This document shows positions 24,601 through 36,415 of a stretch of 64,000 nt of DNA, in pieces. How positions within the stretch are numbered: the stretch's first letter is position 1; each line of letters starts with the position of its first letter. Under the pieces are notes generated by a model. It worked only from the letters and a program-made list of their open reading frames with translations, was not told where the DNA came from and ran no database searches. The position numbers and the translations under genes are program-made. Source of the DNA: Macrotrachela quadricornifera (taxonomy: Eukaryota > Rotifera > Eurotatoria > Philodinida > Philodinidae); the NCBI GenBank assembly GCA_022393335.1, contig JAJEKB010021880.1, positions 712,779 to 776,778 on the forward strand, written 5' to 3'.

Positions 24601-25189
24601 ATACGTGAACTTACCTTCCTACGATGTGCCTTGGATCGATCAGGAGAAGAACATGTATTTGGAAGGCAGAAACTTTGTATAAATAGACAAATCTATTTAA
24701 CAATTTTCCTCATAGACACTTTTCAGGCATCTTCCACTCGGTGTCCAAATCTTTTTAAAGTATTGAACAAAGGTGAAGATGTAAATGTATTAAACAGTAT
24801 TTGACTTTCATCACAAAATTCAATTGAGAAAAGATTATTCGGCTAGGACAGACATCGAGGAGGGTAAAGATGAATACAAAGACACATATAACTATCACAA
24901 TTAGTTTTGACTTTGTTAAAGAATCTTCTCATGTCACATGTTCAGTAAAAACATGTCATTGTCACTAATAGGAATCATTTACTATCAATATAATTTGACA
25001 TGTGGACCCTTTATCTTAGTAATGTTCATTTCAGAGTTAAATGGATATGAGCATTTTTTTCGAATAATTTCAATACAAGAGACAAAAGGTATTTCAAAGT
25101 TTTTATACAATTTAAAGTGAACATTATTCTATTATTTGAGAACATCAATGAAAATTTTCAATTACTTTCCTTCTTAGATACATCCTGTA
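21622..25189. mobile_element. Segment bounded by inverted TACAGGATGTAT ends (possible TA-target transposon)
   Basis: TACAGGATGTAT at 21622-21633 faces ATACATCCTGTA at 25178-25189. Similarity continues only weakly inward (an AAGGTAATTA/AAAGTAATTG block). The same TACAGGATGT terminus bounds the foldback element at 40.77-41.76 kb. The layout fits a Tc1/mariner-like element with a TA target. The bacterial-type gene lies inside. The pairing could also be two independent element ends. Confidence 0.4.
22802..24682 (+). CDS. Bacterial-type protein of unknown function, probably an alpha/alpha-barrel enzyme; likely horizontally acquired
   Basis: I recognise the style of a bacterial protein (Paenibacillus/planctomycete-like, glycosidase-type helical barrel) but not a named enzyme. 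From the first in-frame ATG at 22802 it has 626 residues. The frame stays open 20 codons further back, with plausible protein (RHIPRSFPKISL), but there is no ATG there, so an upstream exon or a lost start is likely. Notable blocks are PGMDGSDDPYEGF, YYDWMHHGEGYLYFYF, TGSRGP, VPLNLNAT, GKWWGGYYGWRWPHGF and NWSDQYNEDDFSS, rich in Trp, Asp and Glu as in sugar-active enzymes. No signal peptide or TM segment is seen. The coding GC (about 45% by eye) and codon use differ sharply from neighbours. It is intact over 1.9 kb without introns. Confidence 0.8.
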   Translation: MIPPQWALMERLLFDQLNKAAFEFTARYTRADGTLIWRRDWPGMDGSDDPYEGFMNLALLYMLGGKSELHELSRKIWDGITWQWTEYGQIHREFDAYYDWMHHGEGYLYFYFFGLAGPATLKDRQRALRFASMYMGEDKEAPNYDPEFKLIRSPMTGSRGPQFTLTAEDWSTHRGILDDYLAPYEDIPGVNFTDSKCAWSNDEVYANIIRLMNERMTRGDVPLNLNATGLVTHAFLYSGEEKYRTWVLDYLKVWEERTQQNGGIIPDNVGLTGKIGEYNDGKWWGGYYGWRWPHGFMTIIEPLTNACMNAVLLTGDMSRFDFVRNQLDKNWALRKEQDGQWLVPYKHFDMGWTDYRKPAPKYPIYLWTISMADEDLKRIDRIAKDHDWNEVIIPTVSGRDKKTGRDTKHYIGNTQPWFQYIRGLNPDYPQRILDANYRLIEQQLMRMRSEAGNPLNWSDQYNEDDFSSIHVWQEMCPVYMESLVQLTLGGPMHISHGGLQHARVRYYDVEEKRPGLPQSIAALVKDLKNDSVTVELINVDLFAQRTLIIQAGTFGEHRFNEVHVINEIGETVETIAVNHKWLEVELLPGTGATLYLTMDRYVNLPSYDVPWIDQEKNMYLEGRNFV

Positions 25190-26716
25190 TGTTGAAGATG
25201 AGGTTAATTTACTTTCAAAAAAACAATGCTTCATCAATTATAATGAAATAAGCAGATAGCTTAATTTCTTCTCTATCAATTCACATAAATCTGAGATCGA
25301 TCACGATTTGTATTTTACAGATATACAGATTCTACTTAAAGCTACTCACCATAATTTTTTGTACAAATGTCAACATCGAACAAATTTTTCTTTATATTGC
25401 TGCTGTGTCATTAACTTTGATTTCATCACACCATTTATTAACATTTGGAGTCTTGTTTTATTGATGTTTTCATTAGAATAATTTTCTGGATCCCAATCGC
25501 TGAACTAAAAGTGCCTTCATCTTTTTTCAGAATGGTAAGGACAAGTGACAACTTCTAAGTACTAAAAGGTTTAATATTGTCAAGTGAAACTACTTTTAAA
25601 TATGAATTATTTATCGAAGAAAATAAATGTAATAATGAATTAAAAATAACTACAAAGGAGATCTCTGTTATATCCTCTCTCATACGGAATAGTGGTCCTG
25701 AGACTTTTAATTTGTTTTGAAAGTCAAAAGTTTGCAGATAAACTTTTAGTATGATAAAACTTTTGTGACTTAACGAAGATTTTTTTTATCTTATAAACAC
25801 AGAAGTTCTTAAAAGAATTAATAAGTTGAAATTTTCTAGCTATATCATCAGTTTGAGAATAGCTATAATAGTGTCAGAAGAACTAAAAATGGACTATCGA
25901 TTCTTTTCAATTTTCAAATAACCAATCAGACAAATAATGAGTCGATCAGTACTTTTTACAGCTATATGCTCATTTATTCGCTATAATTGATGAATATTGA
26001 GTTGAATACAAAGAACTGTACATATACAAGATTTCAGTTGGGAAACTATCGTGTTTCGAAGAGATTAAGGAGTTTCTGTTAGAAAGGTGCCAAAATAATT
26101 CTGTCGAATAGCTCAACTTTAGAAGCTTATGCATAATTCAGAAATAATACAAAATATAATTTAAGAATTATAGTATATATTAAAAATCTTTTCATTGAGC
26201 AATAATAGAATATATAGCAAGAAAATCAGGATAAGTCATTTTTCTCCACCGTTATTGAAGGTTTTTTGCTGTATATTCCAATAACACTATCTGAACATCT
26301 ATATTTGGAACGAGCTGTAGTATTAAGAGTCTAAGGAGTCGAGTTGAATTCTGACAGGTTGAATTCAATCTTTTCTTCTGTTAACTGATGTAATATTAAA
26401 TTTTGATCAAGAATATTCACAAAAGAGTGATTCCTGTCATATTTTAGGTTATTCATAATGATCTCTAAAGCAAAGTAAATAGTTTTAACTGGCACGTGTC
26501 TGTTTGACACGATACGTCCAATTATTCTAAAAAAATGTTGAATATTTAAGATCTTATTACAGGCTTGCGAGAACGGACTTGAAAGTGAAAATTAAATTTT
26601 AGATGAATTTATTTGGTAGGTAACAAGTTGTTCTTTGAACCTTATGAGATAATAAAATAATAACTACTGGGAAGATTTTTTGAATAAGAAAAATGGTATA
26701 TTGAAATGAAAAGTAA
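25190..26716. other. Intergenic, nothing recognised
   Basis: The stretch is AT-rich with no supported exon. A small inverted motif (GGCACGTGTC-TGTTT-GACACGATACGTCC) lies near 26490-26520. Confidence 0.4.
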
Positions 26717-27573
26717 TCATAAGATGATGCACCAACTATCTGAGGTTGGATTACTTGGTGGACTTGGGACATATTCTTCATATCTTTTAGCAAAGTTCGA
26801 AGTGGAATGAGATGTTGACGAATAAAGAAGTGAAGGAGCGGGACTGTTGTTTGAAACAGACGATCTATTTGTCATGCTTCGTTGCCGAACTGTTTCATCA
26901 TATGAAGTTGAATTGTAAGTTGACAAAGTTCTTTGTTTGTTTTGATTTTCATTTATAAAACCAGATTTATTTCCAGTACTCTGAAATAATCATAATAATT
27001 AAAATACAAAGTATTTTAAATTTCAAAATGAACTAAGTTTTAATAGATAGTTTTTGTGAACCGTAAGAAAAAAATTTTTTTTTGTATTGTATACACATAA
27101 TACAAACTTACCACGAAAGAAGTTTTATTCGGTATTGTGATATAGTTCTGGCCTGTTGTTTCACGACATGGTCGTCCTAATTTTTGACATTTTTCACACA
27201 AATCTTCTCGATGTTCTTTGTTTCGATCAATATGATCATCATTACCAACATCACATAATTCTCGTAATTTGTGAGCTTTAATATATTGACGATCTTGATA
27301 TTTTTCACGATCAAGTGGACGTACCAATACTGACGAAGAACATTTTTGGCATTTTTTTCCTTGAGGCTCATAAGACCAGTTCCATTTTGCGTTGCAATTA
27401 CTGCAGATATAAACAAACAATTTTTGAAGTTCAGATGGCATTACATTAATAGAACATGATTTGCATTTCTGACCATAGTCAGCCCATGCCTTGCTACTCT
27501 GCCACTTTTTATGACAACGTGGACATTTAAATTCGCCGAAGCAAGGATATTTTTTGCCAAGTTCAGCCGACAT
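26717..27573 (-). CDS. 3CxxC-type zinc-finger protein with C-terminal CaaX-like box, two exons
   Basis: Exon 1 is 27573-27112 and exon 2 is 26980-26717, phase 0 with GT-AG sites, giving 241 residues. The zinc-binding domain is of the zf-3CxxC type known from ZAR1 and RTP proteins. It has C17-x2-C20, C37-x2-C40, C57-x2-C60 and C75-x2-C78, then a third unit near residues 110-130 (H-x3-LCEKC-x5-C). Two sub-repeats (CPRCHKKW and CSNCNAKW) look like an internal duplication. The second half is Ser/Thr/Pro-rich and probably disordered. The last four residues, CIIL, match a CaaX box ending in Leu, which predicts geranylgeranylation and membrane attachment. Family members act in RNA binding (ZAR1) or receptor trafficking (RTP); which applies here is open. 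Confidence 0.8.
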
Positions 27574-29516
27574 CGAATAATCAACTTATGTTTACGACGA
27601 CAAAATTGTGTTACTTTCTCTTTTTCTTTACGTTTTTACTGTGATAAGGAAGAAAATACTAAATCTATGTGCCGTGTAAACATGCGGACAAACAAAAAAA
27701 AATAGCGATAAAATATTTTTCTTTCTCGTTAGTGAAGTAGACTGTTTGTTCTCTTTCATTCGATACAGAACGAGGAGAAAAATAACACTATGCTTGTTTT
27801 CTTCTTGACACTCGGATATTGTGGTATTAATCGTCTAAGAGAATTCAACGAATAGAGAGAAACTATGGACATTATTGTAAAGGCACATGTCTTTGTACAA
27901 TATGAGAATCTTATTGGTTGGATGCAGCTTTTCAGAGAATGATTAGAGCGATCCTATAGAAAAGTGTTTCAAGTTGTGAAAAATTTTGATCAATTTATTA
28001 GTAGTAACTAAGCATTTGCATTGTATACTGTTTACACAAAAATAAAAACACTTGTAATATTTGACATATTAAAATATAGTGAAATAATATTTTATAAATG
28101 GTTTTACCAAATATTTTTTATGTTAGTCAGTAGAATTCAACAAGTCTATACGAATATGATTGTTATAAAAAATCTGAACCGTTTTGTAATACAATATGTG
28201 AGTAAAATGAAGAAGATTGATAAAAGTCTGGCATATTACTCCATGTATAACAGGATATTTAACTTTCAAAAGTGTTAGTAGATTCGTTATTTTGTCTGCT
28301 AATGAATCTGTGAATTACTCTTGCGAGTTTTTATGGATAAAAAAAATGGGAAATCTGCAGAGGCTTTTGACAGTTAAGCGATATATTATCAATACAATAT
28401 ATAGCATATTTTTATTAGTCTTTATGATTTCGTCTAAGCTTTGTATTAGAAAAGGGTTTAGAATTTTTATAATATTCATATTCTTATAGAGCGTGTCGAA
28501 CTCTATTGAACAACATAAATAACATCTTTTACAAACATTCAAAAAATAATGTATCGCTTGATATTAATACCCCAGACGTTACAACAATGTTTTTATTTTC
28601 ATAAACAATATAAGATGCACAATACTTAATCACAACTAATAATTTAATTAGATCATTTCATTTCATGAGTTCAATATGACTTAAATTTTTTTTTCGGATG
28701 ATAGTTCTAATCGTTCTCTGCAAAATTATATATTTCGATGATCTTTTCATGTATGGTTTTCATATGATAGCTCTCATTTACAGAAAAAGTTGAAAGTTTT
28801 GCATTACTATCATTTTTCTTTGCTTCCTTTTCGTTCATTTTGTAATCACGACAGATTTTGTGGAACCTTATCTTACAAACTATGTAACTGAATTTTCTTT
28901 TTTCTCTTTAACGTATTTTAATAGCTTTTCAGTATATAATGAAACATATCAGATAATTAGCATCTTTTCTTCGTGTTGTCTTCATTAGGTTATCATGGCA
29001 GTTTATACGTATCTTATGAAAACGAATCGCGTAGAATAATTTCTTTATTTAGTCTCTTTTGATTAAGTTATTCGCATGATTATTGAGCACCCTATCAGCA
29101 ATCTAAAATCACATCTATTAGCTTATGACTGTTTTTGATCATAGTCATCCATCTTATCCAAGAAAACAAATATTTGAGAAAACAGGTTTAAACAATCTAT
29201 ACCTTAATCATGATTGTCAGTCATTCACACTCATTGAAAAAACGTGAGGCAAACAAAAAAACCGTTTTATACGTGAGCAGAAATACCTTTTTACACCAAA
29301 AACTGAAGTTTTTCATCGTTTCCCCACTTTGAAAGTATAAATTAAACGTAGAAAAACGGTGTTCGTTGCGTTTTTCTGATGAGCATGAATGACTCTTCGT
29401 CGCGGATCCCGTTTAGAGTGTTTAAATGCGTTTTTCGAAATGTTTGTTTGCTTGAATATCAATTCGGATCAATAACTGATGAAGGAAGGTCTTGAGGTGT
29501 CCAACAAGTTTAAAGT
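27574..29516. other. Gene-poor stretch
   Basis: I see no supported exon. The region 29230-29450 holds scattered CGTTTTT-type motifs similar in flavour to the element at 52-53 kb, but no paired arms could be drawn. Confidence 0.4.
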
Positions 29517-30034
29517 CCATCTTTTGATCTTAAGTAGACATCGATGAGGTATGCAAAACTTCAAAACGATACGTGCTTTTCGGTCTTCTTTCCAGAGTTA
29601 TAGGTGGTTTAATATAATTTCAGCCTATAGCTCGATATCCACCAAGAAATCAAATGATTTTATTTCGAGCTGAAATTTAGCTTACATATAGCTATGCATA
29701 TGACTAGAATGTGCTGAAAATTTCAGCTCAAAAGAATGGTTTCTTCACGAGACATTGAGTTCCCAAAAAAACCATGAGCTTCAATCTTGTGAATTCAATC
29801 TCGTGAAGGGAACGTTCTTTTAAGCTGAAATTCTCAGTGCATTCTAGTCATATGCATAGCTATATGTAAGCTAAATTTCAGCTTGAAATAATGTCATTTG
29901 ATTTCTTGGTGGATATCGAGCTATAGGCTGAAATTATATTAAAACAGTTTTAACTCTGGAAGGAAGACCGAAAAGCACGTATCGTTTTGAAGTTTTGCAT
30001 ACCTCGTCGATGTCTACTTAAGACCAAAAGGTAG
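29517..30034. mobile_element. Foldback element: near-perfect 240-bp inverted arms
   Basis: The left arm (29517 to about 29766) and right arm (about 29795-30034) are inverted copies at above 90% identity by eye. Both contain TATAGCTATGCATATGACTAG or its complement, and TATAGCTCGATATCCACCAA. Only about 30-50 bp lie between them. There is no open frame. The high identity suggests recent origin or arm-to-arm conversion. Confidence 0.9.
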
Positions 30035-32419
30035 ATCTTCCCTTGTGAGTTTTATGGGATCATCTATTCGTTTTTTAACGGATTTTGAATCATCAATAAT
30101 GGTCAGACAATTCTCACGTAAATATTATCAATTGGTTAGGCACAGATGCTCTTTAACCGTCTTGAAAGCTCGTAAGTTAAAGATTATTTTGAACATTTAT
30201 TTTTAGTATGTCATAAATCTTTGATAGGATTAATGACCACTAATATTTCTTGTTTATAGCATTTCGTAAACCCTTGATAGGATTGAAGAATTGCATGAAC
30301 TGTTTCGTCTATCTTTTCCTAAAGCTTTCGTAGAGTTAATATGCTTCTTCAGTTATTTAATCTATGCTTTCGTAAGCATTTACGCTAGTTAGTGGTATAG
30401 ATTCCTCAGATTGCTAACGTCATTATTCTCTTTCTTTTCTATATCTATATGTCATCGTCGCTTGAATGACTTCTTTCATTGAACTTTTCCTTTTCTCTTT
30501 TTCACGTATATAGAGATATACGATTAGAGAGTGATATAGAGAAAAGCGTTACAGTTAAATTTAATAATCTTTGTTGTGATCCGAAAAGTTCTTAGATCTG
30601 GCTCTTACTCTTTTTTCTTTATCATTGTTCTCATCTTATATCCTAATATTTCGTAAAAGAAATAATAGGAAAAGTCCGATATGGAAAATGGAAGAAACTG
30701 CCCAAATGACAATGCAAATGGAAAAGAAAAAGAATGAAGAATATATACCACTATCTAATGCTTTTTATCTACCGTTTCATAGACTCTCCATAAGGTTCAT
30801 ATCACTCTTGAATCTTTTCAGAAACTCTTGTGGTGATCGATTTTAACATTATATAAAAGCGTTTATGTATCTCATGAACCTTTCTGAAGGATTTATGAAA
30901 ATGCAGCGCATAATAATCCCTTTTTGAGATTATTCGGTTTACAAACCCTTTCATATACCCTTTCCAAGGATAGATAAAAAAAGTTTAGAACACTTTCATA
31001 AACAGTAAAAAGGAATTTTTCTACGTTGCATTTGCATAAACCCTTCAACCGTTTATTATTCTGCAGATTTCTTTTACAGTGAAATATCTACAATTAGCGC
31101 CAACTACTGGTTCATGTGGAACACATATCCCCAAAATTGATATAACAGTTGTTGCAGAGTATTCAACAATTGGAGTTCAAATATTTGCGTCTTTTACAAA
31201 CAAATTCAGATGGATAATTGTGACTTATCTGATATGTACTATCTCATTGCTTCATTCAGCTACAATCTTCGATACTGCAAGGTTTTTCATGTGTTAAGTG
31301 ATATCATTCATTTTTTTACCATAGATCAAGAACAAGTCATTAATTCTCAGAGCTTCATAAAATTAGGTTGTTAAGAAAACTATTTACCAAGTTCAAGAAT
31401 GAAATTCTTTCTTCATTTGAAATTTATCGACGATTAAGAATGTTACTTCTTCCGATTTTTCAGGCATTTAATATTCAAATTACAAAGTTCTTTTTTCTTT
31501 AAAAAAAACTTTACAAAGGTCGATTCTTGACACAGAGATTCGTTTTAAATGGTCAGTGGAATTTGGCGGTCGCATTTTGATCTTATTTTCATGAAAATGA
31601 AGATAAGGAACATACCAGAGTAAATATTACAGAATTATCTTATAGCTTTTAATCGGTACGTTTTCATTATCTAAATAATGTATTTTTACTGGAAATGCTG
31701 AAATAAGGCACGAATATTCAAGACTAAGAAAGTGAAAATCTTTGCACTGATGCTCTTCCTAGTAGGTTTATTAGAGAGCATATTAAGATCCCAATTGTTA
31801 TCATAGTCAGTTTCTATCTAGAATTTCGAATGAAATATGAAAGAATTCGTCGGAAATAGATTGTTTATCAATATTTGACGATTTCTTTCTGGTGTATTAA
31901 ACAATATTCATAGAAAACAGTTGAATTGATCACTAAAGAGATTTAACAAATTATCATATGAAACAACATCCGCATCATATGATTGTAATTTAGTAGTAAT
32001 CAAGTCGCTATCTCTCACTAGAAATACTTTATTTGTCTATTTTTATTTTATAAAGATCAAGAATATCTTTATCCTATTTATAAAGCATACAGATTTTTAT
32101 AATCGTTTATTTTCATTCTCTATTATGAATTATAAAAGAGACGCAGTGTAACCTATAACAAAATTCTATTAAAGAAGCAAGAAATTAAGCGATTATATTA
32201 AGTTTAAAAAATCCTAAAATAAATGGTATGATCGTTCGATTTAATAACATTTTCATATTACACTGAAGGAAATTCATAACAAAGACTGTATTTCATGCAT
32301 TGCTGGATTCTTTTCAACTTTTACGTCTTGTTGATTACAACCGGGACAGTTACCGGAATATGTAGCCCTCTTCAACCGTACAGTGTGTACGAGCATACGA
32401 TAGAGGTTCAAAAGAACAT
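30035..32419. other. Gene-poor stretch with loose AAACCCTT/AGGATT repeats
   Basis: Between 30180 and 31050 short motifs such as GTAAACCCTTGATAGGATT, CATAAATCTTTGATAGGATT and ATAAACCCTTC recur irregularly, like a decayed repeat. A frame at 31079-31294 preceded by a possible AG acceptor has no recognised domain. No gene is supported. Confidence 0.35.
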
Positions 32420-34075
32420 TGTTCAGCTTTAGTATACAGTGAGTGACGATGAACAAGATATTGCATATGAAGACGATCGGATGGATAGCATTTGGAATCA
32501 GTCCAGGTAGGCAATGGATTAGGTTCTCTATTGCTTTGCTTCCATCATGCTAAAATTATTTTCAGCTAGAGACATGAAGGGTGCTGATATAGCTATTGGT
32601 TCGGTCGACTCTTTGGGAAAATCTTTTATTCAAGTATTATTAAATATTTCAATGCCTCGAATTCACAGACGAATTTATTGAATAAATCCTTTTCAGGATA
32701 GATTTGCATTTGACAAAGCTACACCCGTCATGGATAATACAGCTCAAGAACAGAATGGATGGACAGCCGTTCTATTTAAACGTACCTTTGATTCATGTGA
32801 TTCCATGGACGCTCCAATTAAGGTACGAACCATTATATCTTTCTTGAAATCATGACATCATCGTACTGAATCACATAGTCGAGCACAAATATTTTGATAT
32901 TTGCATACGATCTTGTTGATCCCGATATACGTCACTCAGAAAAGATATTATGTATCATGAAGAACGACGAAGTACGCGTATATTGTCACTTCGATCTTAT
33001 TCTAATCAACCAACAGATAATATATTGGTCGCATTGGACTTTTTCGACTTTCACTTCGAGAACGTTAGCAGATGAACTCTTTTCTCTTTGTTCTAATCAC
33101 CTTCTTATTTTTCTTTAGCACATGATTCCATCGATTGATACAATCTATTATTGTATAGTGTTCAAAAGTCCGAGTAGATATCGTACAAAAAGACACGCGA
33201 TAACGATATATTTGACTTATTTCTGATATGAAATGTAAATAGTTTTTGCATCTATCATTTGTCGCAGCATCAAACATTGATCGATTCAGGAAATACCAAT
33301 CATTTACATCATCTAGATCTCGTTGAATATAATTCGAAAGAGATCCTTGATGATATCAAACTACTCGATGGTATTTGTGATAACATCCTTACTGAGATGA
33401 GAATATGTTTTTCAAATTTAGCTACCGCGTGGGCGATTGGTACTAATGTGGTGAGAGGGAAAGAATAGAAAACATTGCCCAAAACAATTCGTTTTTATTC
33501 AAAATAGACTACTATCTATCTAAAAGAGGCCCGTTATGCTGTTACCAAAGACACTGACTCTAAATATTTCATTCCATCGACTGAAGGGAGGATCATATGA
33601 TTAAGATACACTACGACAATCCAAAATTGGCATCAAGTAGCATGATTATATTGATACTTTTCAGGTATGTTCTTTTCTAGATTTGTCAAACAGTTCAAGA
33701 TTTCGATTCAACCTTTGAAATGATCTTCGATGAAACGATCTTGGTTATCTTCTTCTAATCCAACAAGTCTTACTATTCCACAAAATATGAAACGGTTTAT
33801 TGTCGACTGATTTTGTTCTCCTGAAGCAACTCATGTATTGATTTTATTTGATTTCTATGAGAGTTATAATCATCCTCTCATTATTTTTGTAAACAAGAAT
33901 TTTTCTGAATCTGGCGTGAACATTGTATCTGTCTTACTGCATACTCATTTACAGGGTACATAAATAATTTGTTACCATGGGAAGAGCGATATGTATTATT
34001 ATTTATTTTATGCAGAAGCTTTTGATTCGAATTATCAATTCGAGAATCGACTATCAAAATCTATCTAGTAAGAAA
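32420..34075 (+). pseudogene. DBH/MOXD-like copper monooxygenase, shattered
   Basis: Fragments appear in family order. DOMON domain: TIGWIAFGISP ending in a GT donor at about 32515; RDMKGADIAIGSVDSLGKSF near 32570; DRFAFD with LFKRTFDSCD near 32700-32820; and NILIFAYDLVDPDI near 32890. Copper domains: a HQTLIDSG/HLHHLDLVEY block near 33265-33320 and AWAIGTNVV near 33435; then PVMLLPKTLTLNISFHRLKGG near 33530, given in part; MIKIHYDNPKLASS at about 33599; ESGVNIVSVLLHTHLQG near 33910, with the HTHL copper ligand motif; and DSNYQFENRL near 34025. Stops and frame changes between pieces are not all explained by introns. The intact enzyme would hydroxylate amine substrates in the secretory pathway. 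Confidence 0.7.
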
Positions 34076-34895
34076 TGAAATTGTAACTATTTGATAGTTA
34101 AAATATATATTTAGGGTAATGTATTCGCTACTCGCTATCATATCACCCTCTAACACTATTATAAATATCGAGTATTTTTCTTGAGTCATTCTGATTTTAT
34201 AATAAAAATACGACCATCAAATATCTCAAAAACTATTTTTGGGCTGCCAAATAAGTTCATTGTAGATCTTTATTCTCTTCAACGATAAGAGCAAACATAA
34301 TCATTTTTTAACTTTAAGCGCCCTTTACATTAGCTACAAAGAGTACTTCTTACAATTCAAAAAATGTTTCAGGAAGACATCTAAAAATAGCACACACTGT
34401 TATCATAGTATGATATTTAGCCATGTGACAGTGATGTATTAATCATTCATTCAAACTTTTAATCTTATAGCAAGCTTAGAAATCTCTTATTTAAAAATGC
34501 ACATTATCACGAAAAAAGAATAAAAATAAAATTCAATTTTTCGTATCCTTTGTAACAAGTAATGTGTATATATATATGAAACCTATAATGCACGTAATGA
34601 TGCCGTATATATTGTTTTTTTATAAATGCATTGGAAAGTATGAAAGTAATGCACTTTTTTCTGCCACAAATCATGTGTATATTTATGAGTTACAAAAAAA
34701 ATACACTCACTTGTACACTTTGTTCTGCTCTAAGAATACTTCGTATCTTTAAAATTTAACACGATGATACATACAGAATGTGTTCGTTGTGAATGTAGAA
34801 TGGATGCAAAACATGAAAGACGAAAAGTAAATATATTGATAGAATGGAGAAAGTAGTTGGTAATTCATTTCTTTGTGCCTCTTTGGCAGGTTTGG
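34076..34895. other. Intergenic, nothing recognised
   Basis: AT-rich sequence without supported exons or clear repeats. Confidence 0.4.
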
Positions 34896-34899
34896 AATG

Positions 34900-35600
34900 A
34901 GAATGTATTTTCCACCTCTGTCAATCGATGTACAAAGCAGCAATTCGGCTTGGATTGAAAGCCGATCATCCCAATGATAAGGATCTTTCTCGTCAAATTT
35001 GAGCCCTTTTCGTCTTGGCTTTTCTCGATGTACATGACGTTACCGATACATTTGAAAAATTGAAACAACAATTCTCAGTTGAGAGAAGGTCGGTGACGTC
35101 ATATTTCAAAAAAAAATATATTGATGAGCAAAAACTCTAAATATAATCGTTTCTTGACTCATTAAACAAAGAACGATCGCATGTTGAGGTTCAATTGTAT
35201 CTAGCTGATCTATGACATATGTGGAAAAGGTCTTTGAATTGGCGAATAACATTTCATTCAAATCTTGTTAATCTATTTTTACAGTTCGACGATCTAAGTA
35301 TATTGAACCACCCTCTTGGATATGTATTCCTATTTTTAATCTAATTTCGAAATTTTCTAATTATGTGAATAAAATGTAGAGAGCAACCATGCGAAATTGG
35401 CGAAAATATTCGTAAAACTTCACGAGATATCAAAGAGTCGTATCCAAGTTGAAATTCATCAGACTTTTCGGCGGTGTATAGTAAGGGAGCTGGCGAAGGA
35501 TACCTGGAAGATCCGGTGCATTCTAGTAAAAAAGCTAGAAATTCCAACGGTTCTGCTGGTTTCTGTCGTACAGCTTTGACTTGAGAAATTATTAGCAAAT
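34900..35600 (+). pseudogene. MULE-like transposase C-terminal fossil
   Basis: Read in one frame from about 34928, AAIRLGLKADHPNDKDLSRQI, given in part, meets a stop. It then continues as ALFVLAFLDVHDVTDTFEKL and VTSYFKKKYIDE. This is like the F-x-x-L ... YFE-x-x-Y-I segment after the MULE transposase domain. A later piece (35380-35570, ENIRKTSRDIKESYP) may belong to it. It is short and decayed, and the class is tentative. Confidence 0.45.
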
Positions 35601-36415
35601 TCATGTCGTCTTATTGATTTCTTCTGTCGAACAAAGTCATTTTGACGCGTGGAGATTTCACTGTAAATGTAGCAGAATTTTAGTCACAATTTCTTCTAAT
35701 GTAAATTAGGATGTCGAAAAAATTCGTTGAGAAAAGAGGAAAACATTATATTGAAGTATAAATTATGGCTAAAAAGTACCTGTGAACTCGAATGAATTAT
35801 AGACGAAGACACATCGAAGTTCGCTATGCTCAAATGCACAATTCCGAGCATGATACACTTAATCAATTAAAACCTATTCAAAAAATTGCTACAACCATTT
35901 GATTCTGAAATAGACTTTTCAGTCTTGAATATATACTCAGTTTGATCATGACGATATAATGTGATTGGTTGAAAAGCAATAGCTACGGATAAGGAATTGT
36001 AGAATCGGTTGGTTTTCAATGTTCAGTGAAGAATTATAAAGTCATCTCAGTACTATGATATATCTGCTTTCTTTAATGACAACTAATTCTGATGTTTTTA
36101 TTCAGGATAAATTTAATTTAATGATAAAAATACATGCGTAGATTTTTATGCAGTCTATGTGGCTGTAATTTTTTTTCTCTGCATAAATTTGAGAGAAAAA
36201 AAGCAAATAACTCAATGTTCCTTGCTCAACTTGCTGCTGAATACATCAACATCTGACACTTATACGTGAAAGAAATCCTATTCAGTCAAATTTAATTATA
36301 TTTGAATTTTTATAATCAAGTGATTTTTATTAACAATTCAATCAACATTTGATTGAATCTATTCTATTCAGATTATTCTCATTGTATCTGTCATTGCAGT
36401 GAAAATAACACAATT
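35601..36415. other. Intergenic upstream of the Thr-stalked gene
   Basis: Nothing recognised beyond AT-rich sequence. It would contain the promoter of the gene starting at 36416. Confidence 0.4.

Noticed and set aside
22802..24682. Bacterial contamination as the source of the GC-rich gene
   Set aside because: It is flanked on both sides by AT-rich, intron-bearing eukaryotic sequence and transposon relics. A chimeric assembly cannot be excluded without read mapping.
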